64,000 nt of DNA from JAKOWB01 sp038363005. GTDB lineage: Bacteria; Pseudomonadota; Alphaproteobacteria; Kiloniellales; JACOMY01. Positions 33,013-42,527 of the stretch are shown one piece after another (within the stretch, counting starts at the first letter, position 1; every line of letters starts with the position of its first letter). The notes below the pieces were generated by a model. It was not told the DNA's origin and searched no databases. It saw only the letters and a list, made by a program, of their open reading frames with translations. Location of the stretch: the NCBI GenBank assembly GCA_038363005.1, contig JBBQBI010000019.1, positions 31,730-95,729 on the forward strand, written 5' to 3'. The position numbers and the translations under genes were made by a program.

Positions 33013-35394
33013 ATGGGATCCACTGCCGACCGCGCTTTCCTGCCCAGCCTGGTGCGACCGCTCTCCTCGCGCCGGCCCGAGCCGGGCCTGGCGACCCGGC
33101 GGGCGGCCAGCGAGATCTATCGCGTGCCGGGCGGCGGCTCCATCGTCATCGCGCTGGAGGCCGGCGACCGCCTGACCCTGGTCGACCCAGAGGGGCGGCA
33201 GCCAGGCGAGATCGTCGCCTTCGACGCCGCCGGCCGCGCGGCGCTGGGCGCGCTGGGGGCCCGCGACGACGGTCCGGCGACCGGTCTGCTGCAGGCTCTG
33301 GCAGAAGATGCCGACAGCGCGCCGGCGGTGCGCTGGTCGTTGGCCCGCCGCGGCCTTGACCTGGCGCAGGCGCGCGCCCACTGGGTGTTCTCGCCCGAGG
33401 GCCTGGCTGGCGCGCGCGCCGGCTTCACCGCGCAGGCGCCCTTGATCGTCCTGCTGGCGGCGCCTGGCGGCGCGATGGATCCCGGCGAGCAGAATCCGCC
33501 GACCGACCTGCTGGCCGAGGTGGTGCGTTTCGAGGCGCGGCCGCCGCAGCTCATGCCGCTGCCCGATCCGTTGGCCGAGCCGCGCTTCGAGCTGCGCATC
33601 GACCGCTGCACCACCCGCGCCTACGAGGTGAAGGCCGGCGACTACATCCAGATCATCGATGTCGCCGGCCGCCAATGCAGCGACTTCCTGTCGTTCGACC
33701 GGCGCAAGCTGGATGCCGGCCGCGAGGTCTTCCCCGAGATGGCGATGACCCGCTCCTTCCTCGGCCTGGGCTACGCCCAGCCGGGCCTGGCGGCGAAGTT
33801 CTTCGACCAGGATGCGCAGCCGCAGCTCGAGGTCATCCAGGACACTGTCGGGCGGCACGATACCTTCGGCCTGGCCTGCGCGCCGAAGTACTACGACGAC
33901 GTCGGCTATCCCGGGCACGTGAACTGCACCGAGAACCTGAACGGCGCGCTGGCCCCCTTCGGCGTCGCCCCCCGTCTCGGCTGGCCGGCGATCAATTTCT
34001 TCTACAACACCCACATCAACCACCAGAACGTCTACTACCTCGAGGAGCCCTTCTCGCGGCCAGGCGACTATGTGCTGGTGCGTGCCCTGACCGACCTGGT
34101 CTGCGCCTCGACCGGCTGCCCGGACGACATCAGCGCGGCCAATGGCTGGAACCCGACGGACATCCACGTCCGCGTCTATTCACCCGAAAAGACCTTCAGG
34201 AAAGCGGTGGCCTATCGCATGACGCCCGACGCCGAGCCCCGGCTCACCCGTGAGACCGGCTTCCACCCGCGCACCAGCGCCCTCACGCGGAACTTCACCG
34301 AGTACCGCGGCTTCTGGCTGCCCAACCACTTCAACAACAAGGGCCCGGTGGAGGAATACTGGGCCTGCCGCGAGCGCGCCATTGTCATGGACCTCTCGGC
34401 CCTGCGGAAGTTCGAGGTTACTGGCCCCGACGCCGAGACGCTGATGCAGACGGCGCTGACCCGCAACATCCGCAAGCTGGCGGTGGGGCAGGTGGTCTAT
34501 TCCGCCATGTGTTACGAGACCGGCGGCATGATCGACGACGGCACGCTGTTCCGCCTGGGCCAGGACAACTTCCGCTGGATCGGCGGCGACGACTACGGCG
34601 GGATCTGGCTGCGCCAGCTGGCCGAGAAGCTGGGCCTCAAGGCCTGGGTCAAGTCCTCCACCGACCAGCTGCACAACCTCTCGGTCCAGGGCCCGAAGAG
34701 CCGCGAGATCCTGCAGCAGGTGATCTGGACCCCGCCGGCACAGGCCGACATGGGCGAACTCGACTGGTTCCGCTTCTCCTTCGGCCGCGTCGGCGACCAC
34801 AACGGACCGCCCATCGTGGTCAGCCGCACCGGCTATACCGGCGAGCTGGGCTACGAGGTCTTCTGCCATCCCAAGCACGCGCCGCAGGTGTGGGACGCCA
34901 TCTGGGAGGCCGGCCAGCCGCACGGGCTGGAACCGCTGGGACTGGCGGCGTTGGACATGCTGCGCATCGAGGCCGGGCTGATCTTCGGTGGCTACGAGTT
35001 CAGCGACCAGACCGACCCCTTCGAGGCCGGCATCGCTTTCACGGTGCCGCTGAAGGGCAAGACCGACGACTTCGTCGGCAAGACGGCCCTGGTCAAGCGC
35101 AAGGAGAGCCCGCAGCGCGTGTTGGTCGGGTTGGAGCTTGACGGCAACGAGGTCGCCGCGCATGGCGACTGCGTGCATGTCGGGCGCAATCAGGTTGGCA
35201 TCGTCACCAGCGGCACGCGCTCGCCGCTCAGCGGCAAGTCCATCGCGCTCTGCCGCATGGACGTGAGCTGCGCCGCGCTCGGCACCCAGGTCGAGGTCGG
35301 CAAGATCGACGGCCACCAGAAGCGCATCCCGGCCGAGGTCGTGCGCTTCCCCTTCTACGATCCCGACAAGCTGAAGCCGCGCGGGCTGGCATAA
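33013..35394 (+). CDS. tdm: Trimethylamine N-oxide demethylase (DUF1989-GcvT fusion)
   Basis: Tdm converts TMAO to dimethylamine and formaldehyde, with the formaldehyde captured by tetrahydrofolate. The 793-residue product has the diagnostic architecture. A DUF1989 region lies at about 190-400 (preceded by a shorter similar part at 33-170), with candidate metal ligands H282, C289, C305, C364 and C369. A GcvT/aminomethyltransferase domain follows from about 425 to the end (MIDDGTLFRLG, SRTGYTGELGYEVF, GLAALDMLRIEAG). AGGAGA lies 7 bases before the ATG. The presence of tmm 3.2 kb away supports the assignment. It converges on the next gene with 2 bases between. Confidence 0.9.
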   Translation: MGSTADRAFLPSLVRPLSSRRPEPGLATRRAASEIYRVPGGGSIVIALEAGDRLTLVDPEGRQPGEIVAFDAAGRAALGALGARDDGPATGLLQALAEDADSAPAVRWSLARRGLDLAQARAHWVFSPEGLAGARAGFTAQAPLIVLLAAPGGAMDPGEQNPPTDLLAEVVRFEARPPQLMPLPDPLAEPRFELRIDRCTTRAYEVKAGDYIQIIDVAGRQCSDFLSFDRRKLDAGREVFPEMAMTRSFLGLGYAQPGLAAKFFDQDAQPQLEVIQDTVGRHDTFGLACAPKYYDDVGYPGHVNCTENLNGALAPFGVAPRLGWPAINFFYNTHINHQNVYYLEEPFSRPGDYVLVRALTDLVCASTGCPDDISAANGWNPTDIHVRVYSPEKTFRKAVAYRMTPDAEPRLTRETGFHPRTSALTRNFTEYRGFWLPNHFNNKGPVEEYWACRERAIVMDLSALRKFEVTGPDAETLMQTALTRNIRKLAVGQVVYSAMCYETGGMIDDGTLFRLGQDNFRWIGGDDYGGIWLRQLAEKLGLKAWVKSSTDQLHNLSVQGPKSREILQQVIWTPPAQADMGELDWFRFSFGRVGDHNGPPIVVSRTGYTGELGYEVFCHPKHAPQVWDAIWEAGQPHGLEPLGLAALDMLRIEAGLIFGGYEFSDQTDPFEAGIAFTVPLKGKTDDFVGKTALVKRKESPQRVLVGLELDGNEVAAHGDCVHVGRNQVGIVTSGTRSPLSGKSIALCRMDVSCAALGTQVEVGKIDGHQKRIPAEVVRFPFYDPDKLKPRGLA

Positions 35395-35396
35395 AA

Positions 35397-36203
35397 TCAG
35401 ACTGCGGCGTTCACCTGCCAGTCGTAGCGGTCGTCGTCGATTCGCGTGCGGCCCGCCAGCGCCGCGGCCAGCGGCGGCGCGGCATGCGTCCGCAGGTGTT
35501 CAATGACGGCCGCGTCGCTGTCGCCGAAGTCGGCCTGGAACCAGTCGTAGATCGAGGAGACCAGCAGCTTGCCCTGCTCGATCGTCACGCCGCGTGGATG
35601 ATTGACGAAGTCGTGGGCGGCGGCCTGCAGCTGGTCTTCCAGCAGCGCCGCGGCCAGCGGCGCGGCCGGCAGGTTGGGGCAGCCCAGCGCGCCGCAGTTG
35701 ATCACGTAGTGCAGCCGCGGCTCACGCCAGATCGGCCGCAGGATGCGGTGCTCGATGTCGTTCAAGGTCAGTGCCTCGCCTTCGATCTCTACCAGCGTCG
35801 CGCCCCAGGGGCCGTCGGTGAAAAGGCCGGGCGAGATGTCGATGTCGCGGATCGACCCGACCGGCCACTGCGCGCGGATCAGCTCCACCGTCAGGGCATT
35901 GTAGAGGTTGCACCAGAAGGCGAACTGCTCGGCCCGCCGCAAGCCGCCGACCCGCACCCGCGCCAAGCCTGCGATGTAGCCGCGCAGCGCCGGCGCGCGC
36001 GCATAGGCGAAGCGCGCGATGCCGTCCTGTGGCAGCGTGCGATACTGCGCCAGCACCGCCGCCCAGGCGCTGTGGTCCACAGTCTCGTTGCTGTCCGGGC
36101 TCTCCGCCAGCCAGCGCTCCCACAGTTTGGCGCTGGGCGCAGCGGCGGCGGGGCGGGCGGACAGGGCCAGGCCGGCGGCGAGCAGGGTACGGCGGGACAG
36201 CAT
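35397..36203 (-). CDS. DUF547 domain-containing exported protein
   Basis: The 268-residue product starts with a twin-arginine-like signal (SRRTLLAAGLALSARPAAAA). The DUF547 core is recognisable (FWCNLYNALTVELI, DISPGLFTDGPWG, LTLNDIEHRILRPIWREPRLHYVINCGALGCPNL). The conserved Cys/His residues resemble the family's proposed papain-like arrangement, but no reaction is established. It faces tdm and has no obvious functional partner. Confidence 0.85.
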   Translation of the reverse strand: MLSRRTLLAAGLALSARPAAAAPSAKLWERWLAESPDSNETVDHSAWAAVLAQYRTLPQDGIARFAYARAPALRGYIAGLARVRVGGLRRAEQFAFWCNLYNALTVELIRAQWPVGSIRDIDISPGLFTDGPWGATLVEIEGEALTLNDIEHRILRPIWREPRLHYVINCGALGCPNLPAAPLAAALLEDQLQAAAHDFVNHPRGVTIEQGKLLVSSIYDWFQADFGDSDAAVIEHLRTHAAPPLAAALAGRTRIDDDRYDWQVNAAV

Positions 36204-36331
36204 GCGGCAGTGAAGCCCGCCGGCGGACCCCAGGCCAGCCACGTTGCCGTGTGCGGTGGGTGAATCTTCTCTGGCAGAGGCGCGACCGGCGGGACCAGAA
36301 TGACGCGGTCAGCGGGGCGGGGGCTCAGGGT

Positions 36332-37585
36332 ATGGTGGGACTGGTGTTGCAGGGCGTACTGGGCCTCTTCGTGCTCATGGCGCTGGCCTGGGCGATCTCC
36401 GAGAACCGCCGCGACTTTCCCTGGCGTCTGGCGCTCTACGCCATTCTGGCGCTCTTCGTCCTTGGGCTGCTGCTGAAGCTGGGGCCGGTGCAGCATGCCT
36501 TCCTGGCACTGAACCGTGCGGTGCAGGCGATCCAGCAGGCGACGCAGGCCGGCACCTCCTTCGTCTTCGGCTATCTGGGCGGCGGGCCGCTGCCCTTCAC
36601 CGAGCCCTACCCGGGTAGCTCTTTCGTGCTGGCCTTCCAGGCCTTGCCGATCATCCTGGTGATCGCCGCGCTCTCCGCCGTGCTGTGGCACTGGCGGGTG
36701 CTGCGCGTCATCACCCGCGGATTTTCCTGGGCGCTCAAGCGCAGCCTTGGCATCGGCGGGCCGGCCGGTGTCGCCACCGCGGCCAATGTCTTCGTCGGCA
36801 TGGTCGAGGCGCCGATCCTGATCCGTCCGGTCTTCGCCAAGCTGTCGCGCGCCGATCTGTTCCTGGTGATGGTGGCCGGCATGGCCAGCGTCTCCGGCTC
36901 GGTCATGGTGCTCTATGCCAGCATCCTGGGGCCGGTGATGCCCGATGCGCTGGGGCAGATCCTGGTGGCCTCGCTGATGTCGGTGCCGGCGGCGGTGCTG
37001 ATCGCCCGCATCATGCTGCCGGCCAGCGGACCGTCGGTCGAGGACGACGACTCGCTGCCGGTCACCGACTATGCCAGCACCATGGACGCTGTGACGCGCG
37101 GCACTGTGGAGGGGCTGAAGCTCTTCCTCAACGTCGTCGCCATGCTGGTCGTGCTGGTGGCGCTGGTCAGCCTGGTGAATGCCTGCCTGGGCCTGCTGCC
37201 GGATGTCGGCGAGGCGCCGTTGACGCTGCAGCGCCTGTTCGGCTGGATCTTCTCGCCGCTCGCCTGGTGCCTCGGTATTCCTTGGGAGGAGGCCACTGCC
37301 GCTGGCCAGCTGATCGGCACCAAGACGGTGTTGAACGAATTGATCGCCTACCTCGACCTGGCTGCGCTGCCGGCCGATACCTTCAGCGAGCGCAGCCGCC
37401 TGATCCTGATCTATGCCCTTTGCGGCTTCGCCAATTTCGGCTCCCTCGGCATCATGATCGGCGGCCTGACGGTGCTGGCGCCGCAGCGCCAGCGCGAGAT
37501 CGTCGAACTGGGCGGCCGCTCGATCATCGCCGGCACGCTGGCGACCTGCATGACCGGCGCCGTCGCCGGCCTGGTCTCCTTCTAG
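36332..37585 (+). CDS. Concentrative nucleoside transporter family protein (NupC/CNT)
   Basis: This 417-residue membrane protein has about ten hydrophobic segments. CNT signatures are GTSFVFGYLGG, AFQALPIILVIAALSAVLWH, ANVFVGMVEAPILIRP and GTKTVLNELIAYLDL. The family imports nucleosides with sodium or protons. The ATG at 36332 has only a weak purine-rich upstream region. A phosphotransferase gene follows 4 bases after the stop, suggesting import followed by phosphorylation. It has no evident link to methylamines. Confidence 0.88.
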   Translation: MVGLVLQGVLGLFVLMALAWAISENRRDFPWRLALYAILALFVLGLLLKLGPVQHAFLALNRAVQAIQQATQAGTSFVFGYLGGGPLPFTEPYPGSSFVLAFQALPIILVIAALSAVLWHWRVLRVITRGFSWALKRSLGIGGPAGVATAANVFVGMVEAPILIRPVFAKLSRADLFLVMVAGMASVSGSVMVLYASILGPVMPDALGQILVASLMSVPAAVLIARIMLPASGPSVEDDDSLPVTDYASTMDAVTRGTVEGLKLFLNVVAMLVVLVALVSLVNACLGLLPDVGEAPLTLQRLFGWIFSPLAWCLGIPWEEATAAGQLIGTKTVLNELIAYLDLAALPADTFSERSRLILIYALCGFANFGSLGIMIGGLTVLAPQRQREIVELGGRSIIAGTLATCMTGAVAGLVSF

Positions 37586-37589
37586 GCAC

Positions 37590-38477
37590 ATGGCGGCGCT
37601 CGCCTCCCAGGCCACGCTGGCCGCCATCGTCCGCCGCCTCGACCCCGGCGCGACCCTGCTGGACTGCCGGCGCCTGCAGGGCGGTGTGTCGGCAACGGTG
37701 CTGGCGCTGACGATCCGCGTCGCCGACGGTGCCGAGCGCCGCATCGTGCTGCGCAATCACGGCGCCGCCGACCTGGTGTCGAACCCGCGGGTCGCGGCGC
37801 AGGAGTTCGCGCTGCTGCGGGCGCTGCGGGCCGCCGGGCAGCCGGTGCCCGAGCCGCTGCTGCTGGACGACAGCGGCAGCCTGCTGCCGACGCCTTACAT
37901 CCTGGTCGACTTCATCGCCGGCGACGGCGCCGCGCCGACGAACCCGGCCACCGCCCTGGCCGAGCGGCTGGCGGCGATCCATGCCCTGCCACTGGCGGAA
38001 CTGCCGCCGCTGCCACAGCGCGAGGGGCAGGTGGCGCGCCTGCTGGCGGAACCGCAGGCCGACCCCGCCATCGAGGAGATCCGCGCGGCACTGGCCGCCG
38101 CAGAGCCGCCAGCGGCCGAGCGCACGCTGCTGCATGGCGACTTCTGGCCGGGCAACGTGATCTGGGATGCCGGCCGCGCTGTCGCGGTGATCGACTGGGA
38201 GGACGCCGCCCTGGGCCCGCCGCTGTCCGACCTGGCCAACGCCCGGCTCGAGCTGCTGTGGAGCCACGGCGGTAGCGTCATGGCCGCCTTTACCCTGCGT
38301 TACCTGACGGCCAGCGACGTTGAAGTCCCTGGGCTGCCCTACTGGGACCTGGTGGCGGCCCTGGACAAGCTGCCGCGGCTAGGCGATTGGGGGCTGGCGC
38401 CGGCGGTGGAGAGCGCCATGATGGCGGCCGGGCTGCGCTTCGCCGCGGCCGCCCGGGCGGCGCTGCGCGCCACCTGA
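37590..38477 (+). CDS. Aminoglycoside-phosphotransferase-like kinase (APH family)
   Basis: This 295-residue kinase has the Brenner motif LLHGDFWPGNVIWD and the DFG-like metal site VIDWEDAALGPPLSDLA. The family phosphorylates aminoglycosides, choline, homoserine and other small alcohols. It overlaps in context with the CNT transporter (4-base gap), so the substrate may be what that transporter brings in. An antibiotic-resistance role is not suggested by the context. Confidence 0.82.
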   Translation: MAALASQATLAAIVRRLDPGATLLDCRRLQGGVSATVLALTIRVADGAERRIVLRNHGAADLVSNPRVAAQEFALLRALRAAGQPVPEPLLLDDSGSLLPTPYILVDFIAGDGAAPTNPATALAERLAAIHALPLAELPPLPQREGQVARLLAEPQADPAIEEIRAALAAAEPPAAERTLLHGDFWPGNVIWDAGRAVAVIDWEDAALGPPLSDLANARLELLWSHGGSVMAAFTLRYLTASDVEVPGLPYWDLVAALDKLPRLGDWGLAPAVESAMMAAGLRFAAAARAALRAT

Positions 38478-38537
38478 TCCGGCGCCGCGAACAGGCTTGG
38501 CGGGGGCCGGACGGTGGCCCTAGTATTGGGCCATAGC

Positions 38538-38562
38538 GGTCCGCCATCGGTATGGAATTGGT
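38538..38562 (-). promoter_or_regulatory. Phased ACC array upstream of tmm
   Basis: On the minus strand the array reads ACCAATTCCAT, ACCGATGGCGG, ACCGC; on the plus strand GGT starts at 38538, 38549 and 38560, spacing 11 and 11. The 14-base word ACCAATTCCATACC differs by one base from ACCAGTTCCATACC upstream of tdm. It lies 73-97 bases before the tmm start. Confidence 0.55.
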
Positions 38563-38634
38563 TTACCGGCCGCAGGGGAGGCGCCGCCAGGCGCCACGGC
38601 AAAAGCCCAAGTGACGAAGGGGAGAACAAGCGAG

Positions 38635-39978
38635 ATGAGCAGGGTAGCGGTAATCGGTGCGGGGCCGTCGGGGCTGGCCGCGTTGCGTGCCTTCCAGTCG
38701 GCCAAGGCGAAGGGCGCGAAGATTCCCGAAGTGGTCTGCTTCGAGCGACAGGACGACTGGGGCGGACTGTGGAACTACTCCTGGCGCACCGGCACCGACG
38801 AATACGGCGAGCCGGTGCACAGCTCCATGTACCGCTACCTCTGGTCCAACGGCCCGAAGGAGGCGCTGGAGTTCGCCGACTATAGCTTCGACGAGCACTT
38901 CAAGACGCCAATCGGCTCCTACCCGCCGCGCGAAGTCGTGTGGGACTACATCAAGGGCCGCGTCGAGAAGGCTGGCGTGCGCGGCTGGGTGCGCTTCCGC
39001 ACCCCGGTGCGCGATGTCTCCTACGACAAGAAGACCGGCAAGTTCACCGTCGTCGCGCACGACCTGAAGGCCGACAAGACCATCACCGAGAAGTTCGACC
39101 AGGTGATCGTCGCCAGTGGCCACTTCTCCACGCCCAACGTGCCGCAGTTCGAGGGCTTTGGCACTTTCGGCGGCCGCATCATGCACTCGCACGACTTCCG
39201 CGATGCGCTGGAGTTCAAGGGCAAGGACGTCCTGGTGGTCGGCACCAGCTACTCGGCCGAGGACATCAGCTCGCAGTGCTACAAGTACGGCTGCAAGTCG
39301 GTGACCATCAGCCACCGCACCAACCCGACCGGCTACCACTGGCCCAAGGCCTTTTCCGAGGTGCCGCTGCTGACCAAGGTCGAGGGCAAGAAGGCCTTCT
39401 TCAAGGACGGCTCGACGCGCGACAACATCGACGCGATCATCCTCTGCACCGGCTACCTGCATCACTTTCCCTTCATCCGCGACGACCTGCGCCTGCGCAC
39501 GAAGAACAAGATGTGGGTGATGAACCTCTACAAGGGCGTGGTCTGGGAGGACAATCCCAAGCTCTTCTACCTGGGCATGCAGGACCAGTACTACACCTTC
39601 AATATGTTCGACGCCCAGGCGTGGTACGCCCGCGACGTGATCCTTGGTCGCATCAAGCTGCCGTCCAAGGCGACGATGCGGAAGCACTCCAAGCTGTGGG
39701 AAGCCAAGGAAGCCAAGCTCGAGACGCCGAAGGATGCCTGGGAGTTCCAGGCCGACAACATCCGCGAGCTGCTGGCCGCGACCGACTACCCGACCTTCGA
39801 CATCGATGGTGTCAACCAGCTGCTCTACGAGTGGAAGAACCACAAGAAGCAGGACATCATGAACTTCCGTGACAACGCCTACCTCTCGGTGATGACCGGC
39901 AAGGTATCGCCGAAGCACCACACCAAGTGGATGAAGGCGATGGACGATTCGCTGAAGAGCTACCTGAAGAACAAGTGA
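38635..39978 (+). CDS. tmm: Trimethylamine monooxygenase
   Basis: Tmm is an FAD- and NADPH-dependent flavin monooxygenase that makes TMAO from trimethylamine. The 447-residue product closely follows the known bacterial Tmm pattern: GAGPSG (8-13), ERQDDWGGLWNYSWRTG, the FMO identifying motif FGGRIMHSHDF (178-188), the NADPH motif GTSYSAED (203-210, with Y206 matching the active-site Tyr of Tmm) and ILCTGYLHHFPF. AAGGGGAG lies upstream of the ATG. It is followed by a strong hairpin, then the ABC transporter genes. Confidence 0.93.
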   Translation: MSRVAVIGAGPSGLAALRAFQSAKAKGAKIPEVVCFERQDDWGGLWNYSWRTGTDEYGEPVHSSMYRYLWSNGPKEALEFADYSFDEHFKTPIGSYPPREVVWDYIKGRVEKAGVRGWVRFRTPVRDVSYDKKTGKFTVVAHDLKADKTITEKFDQVIVASGHFSTPNVPQFEGFGTFGGRIMHSHDFRDALEFKGKDVLVVGTSYSAEDISSQCYKYGCKSVTISHRTNPTGYHWPKAFSEVPLLTKVEGKKAFFKDGSTRDNIDAIILCTGYLHHFPFIRDDLRLRTKNKMWVMNLYKGVVWEDNPKLFYLGMQDQYYTFNMFDAQAWYARDVILGRIKLPSKATMRKHSKLWEAKEAKLETPKDAWEFQADNIRELLAATDYPTFDIDGVNQLLYEWKNHKKQDIMNFRDNAYLSVMTGKVSPKHHTKWMKAMDDSLKSYLKNK

Positions 39979-39986
39979 GGCGCGAC

Positions 39987-40013
39987 GGGGCCTCCGCCGC
40001 CGGCGGAGGCCCC
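39987..40013 (+). terminator. Hairpin after tmm
   Basis: GGGGCCTCCGCC and GGCGGAGGCCCC are perfectly complementary arms of 12 bases around GCC, 8 bases after the tmm stop. The T-run is weak, so termination may be partial. Confidence 0.65.
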
Positions 40014-40060
40014 GATTGCCCCAGCCCTACCAATCCGGCCCGTTGCTCGACAGCTTCCGA

Positions 40061-40090
40061 ACCAATGACGGACCATTTCCAGACAACGTC
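40061..40090 (+). promoter_or_regulatory. Phased ACCA array upstream of the ABC transporter
   Basis: ACCAATGACGG at 40061 and ACCATTTCCAG at 40072 are followed by ACAACG at 40083, giving 11-base spacing. A further ACCAATCCGG lies at 40029. The layout resembles the array before tdm, placing this transporter in the same putative regulon. Confidence 0.5.
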
Positions 40091-40261
40091 GTTGAAAGCC
40101 GTCGCGCGCCTGTCTTAGAGTCTTGCGGCGGTCCGACCCTGCGCCACGCGCCTGCGATGCTGGCGCGGACACCAGAAGAGCGGCGGGGCGGACCGGGGGA
40201 GCCACGTGGCGCAAGGCCCAGCCGGGCCCATGACGCCGCCAAGCATGGGAGACCACGCGAC

Positions 40262-41566
40262 ATGTCCGTCAAACTGCTGCAGCAACGTCTTGGGCGCCGC
40301 AAGTTCCTGCGCACCTCGGCCGCCGGCCTGGCGTTGGCCAGCACGGCAGGTTCCTTCCCGCGGCTGGCCTCCGCCGCCGGCAAGACGGTGAAGATCGGCT
40401 TCCTGGCACCGCTGACCGGCGACGTCGCGGCCTGGGGCACCCCCGGTCTCTACGGTTGCCAGATCTGGGCCGAATGGGTGAACGCCGCCGGCGGCGTCAA
40501 CATCGGTGGCGAGGCGCACCAGATCGAGTTCATCGCTTTCGATGACGAGTACTCGGCGGAGACCGCCAAAACCGGCGCGCGCAAGCTGGTGGAGGACGAC
40601 GGCGTCAAGTTCATCCTGATGCTGGGCGGCGATCCCATGCCGCCGGTGGCCGAACTCTCCAACCGCACCGGCATGGTGGTGACGACGCTCAGCCCGTCGG
40701 ACTTGACGGCCGAGGCGGTGAACGTGATCGCCCCCTGCGAGGTGCACCCGATCTACAACGTCACCGGCGTCGACTGGCTGGCGGACAACAAGCCCGAGCT
40801 TAAGCGTGCCGTAATCTGCGCCCAGGATGACGCCTTCGGCCGGCCCTCGGTCGCCACCTACCTGGCGGCCTTCGAGGCGCGCGGCATCGACGTGGTCGAG
40901 GAGCCGTTGTTCTTCGACCTGGCGACCACCGACTTCGCGCCGATCATGACCAAGCTGCTGGCGGCGAAGCCCGACATCCTCTGCCTCGACACCTGCTACA
41001 CCGACTATGTGCATGCGCTCTGCGAGCAGGCCTTCCTGCAGGGCTACAAGGGGCAGATCATCGCCTGCGCCGTCGACTTCTACGACCAGGTGATCGCCAA
41101 GACCTCGAAGGAGTTCGTCGAGGGCATGATCTGGCAGTTCCCGGACTTCGACGATCCGGCGCTGAACCAACCGCAGATCAATTTCCAGCGGCCGAACGAC
41201 TTCTACGCCGAGTACAGCAAGCGCTGGCCCGGCGAGTGGGGCGCGGTGTCCTGGGAATACGCCTCGATCATGGACATCTGGAAGATCGCCGCGGAGAAGG
41301 CCGGCTCGGCCGAACCGCAGGACGTCCTCAAGGCCATGAAGGAAGGCGGCAAGGCGCCGCACATCTATGGCGAGGCGCAGTGGTGGGGCAAGGAGCTGTT
41401 CGGCGTCGACAATGCGCTGGTCGGCAACTGGCCAGTGGTGGTGATCGTCGACGGCAAGGCCACCATCAAGGAGTACCGTTCGATCCCCGACTGGTGGGCG
41501 AAGAACTCGGCGCTGCTGATCAAGCACATGGAAGCGCTGGGCGAGATGTACTACCAGCGCGGCTAA
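40262..41566 (+). CDS. ABC transporter substrate-binding protein (branched-chain amino acid/urea/amide type)
   Basis: The 434-residue product has a twin-arginine signal (RRKFLRTSAAGLAL, 12-25). The mature part is a Leu/Ile/Val-binding-type periplasmic protein (VKIGFLAPLTGDVAAWG, VKFILMLGGDPMPP, RAVICAQDDAFG, CLDTCYTDYVHALC). The position beside tmm and a shared upstream motif suggest the ligand is a methylated amine such as TMAO. Known TMAO importers (TmoXWV) belong to a different, betaine-type ABC family. Confidence 0.88.
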   Translation: MSVKLLQQRLGRRKFLRTSAAGLALASTAGSFPRLASAAGKTVKIGFLAPLTGDVAAWGTPGLYGCQIWAEWVNAAGGVNIGGEAHQIEFIAFDDEYSAETAKTGARKLVEDDGVKFILMLGGDPMPPVAELSNRTGMVVTTLSPSDLTAEAVNVIAPCEVHPIYNVTGVDWLADNKPELKRAVICAQDDAFGRPSVATYLAAFEARGIDVVEEPLFFDLATTDFAPIMTKLLAAKPDILCLDTCYTDYVHALCEQAFLQGYKGQIIACAVDFYDQVIAKTSKEFVEGMIWQFPDFDDPALNQPQINFQRPNDFYAEYSKRWPGEWGAVSWEYASIMDIWKIAAEKAGSAEPQDVLKAMKEGGKAPHIYGEAQWWGKELFGVDNALVGNWPVVVIVDGKATIKEYRSIPDWWAKNSALLIKHMEALGEMYYQRG

Positions 41567-41652
41567 CGACAGCTATCGACCCGGGGTCCCGGCATCGCTT
41601 GCGACGCGCCGGGCCCCGGTCCTTCCCGCACTCCCGATGACATGAGGCGCCT

Positions 41653-42519
41653 TTGGAGCTGATCCTCCAGACCTTGATCAATGCGCTCTACGCCTCCAGC
41701 TACCTGGCGTTGGTGGCGGTGGGCTTGGTGCTGATCTTCGGTGTCATGGGCGTGGTGAACTTCGCGCATGGCGAGCTCTACATGGCCGGTGCCTATGCCG
41801 TGTTCTTTCTCTACGTGCAGCAGGACCTTAACTTCTTCCTCGCCGTAGCACTCGGCATGGTCTTCGTCGGGCTGCTGGGTCTGGTGATGGAGCGCGCCCT
41901 GTTCCGGCCGCTGCGCGGCAATCCACTGGGTGGCCTGATCGCCTCGATCGGCTTCCTGCTGGTGCTGCAGGCGGCAGCGACGCTGACCTTCGGCGTGAAG
42001 AAGCGCCCGGTGACCGCGCCGACCCAGGAGGTGCTGACCTTCATGGACGGCGTGGTGCTACCCTGGCCGCGCGTCTATGTTGTGCTGGTCTCCATCGCAC
42101 TGCTCTCGGCCCTGTGGGTGTTCCTCAAGCGGTCGCGCTTCGGCTGGGCGCTGCGGGCCTGCGCGCAGGACCCCGAGGCGGCGGCGCTGCAGGGCATCTC
42201 GATGAACCAGACGGCCCGGCTGGCGATGTTCATCGGCGCCGCGTTGGCCGGCGTCGCCGGCGCGCTGACCGCGCCGCTGGTGGAGCCCGAACCCATCATG
42301 GGCCACGGCGTCATCGTCTCCGCCTTCATCATCATCATTGTCGGTGGCGTCGGCAGCCTGTCGGGCGCGGTGCTGGCCGCCGTGCTCTATGCCGTGGTCA
42401 AGACCTTCGTCACCACCTACGCCGACGGCGTGCTGGCCGACATCGTCGGGCTGCTGCTGATGCTGGTCGTCCTGGTGGTCAAGCCGACCGGCCTGTTCGG
42501 CGTGCGCGACCGGGCCTAG
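41653..42519 (+). CDS. Branched-chain-type ABC transporter permease (LivH family)
   Basis: A TTG start with GAGG five bases upstream gives 288 residues; no in-frame ATG lies in a suitable place. The multi-pass sequence has LivH marks: NFAHGELYMAGAY near residue 34, MERALFRPLRGNPLGGLIASIG, and GGVGSLSGAVLAAVLYAVVKTF near the end. It forms one half of the membrane channel with the next gene, 8 bases downstream. Confidence 0.9.
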   Translation: MELILQTLINALYASSYLALVAVGLVLIFGVMGVVNFAHGELYMAGAYAVFFLYVQQDLNFFLAVALGMVFVGLLGLVMERALFRPLRGNPLGGLIASIGFLLVLQAAATLTFGVKKRPVTAPTQEVLTFMDGVVLPWPRVYVVLVSIALLSALWVFLKRSRFGWALRACAQDPEAAALQGISMNQTARLAMFIGAALAGVAGALTAPLVEPEPIMGHGVIVSAFIIIIVGGVGSLSGAVLAAVLYAVVKTFVTTYADGVLADIVGLLLMLVVLVVKPTGLFGVRDRA

Positions 42520-42527
42520 GACCAGCC

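Noticed and set aside
37590..38477. Aminoglycoside resistance gene
   Set aside because: The APH fold is shared with many metabolic kinases; the neighbourhood is a transporter and catabolic genes, with no mobile element.
38611..38634. An earlier start for tmm at 38611
   Set aside because: The ATG at 38635 has a better ribosome binding site, and the product then begins MSRVAVIGAGPSG, as expected for the FAD motif position.
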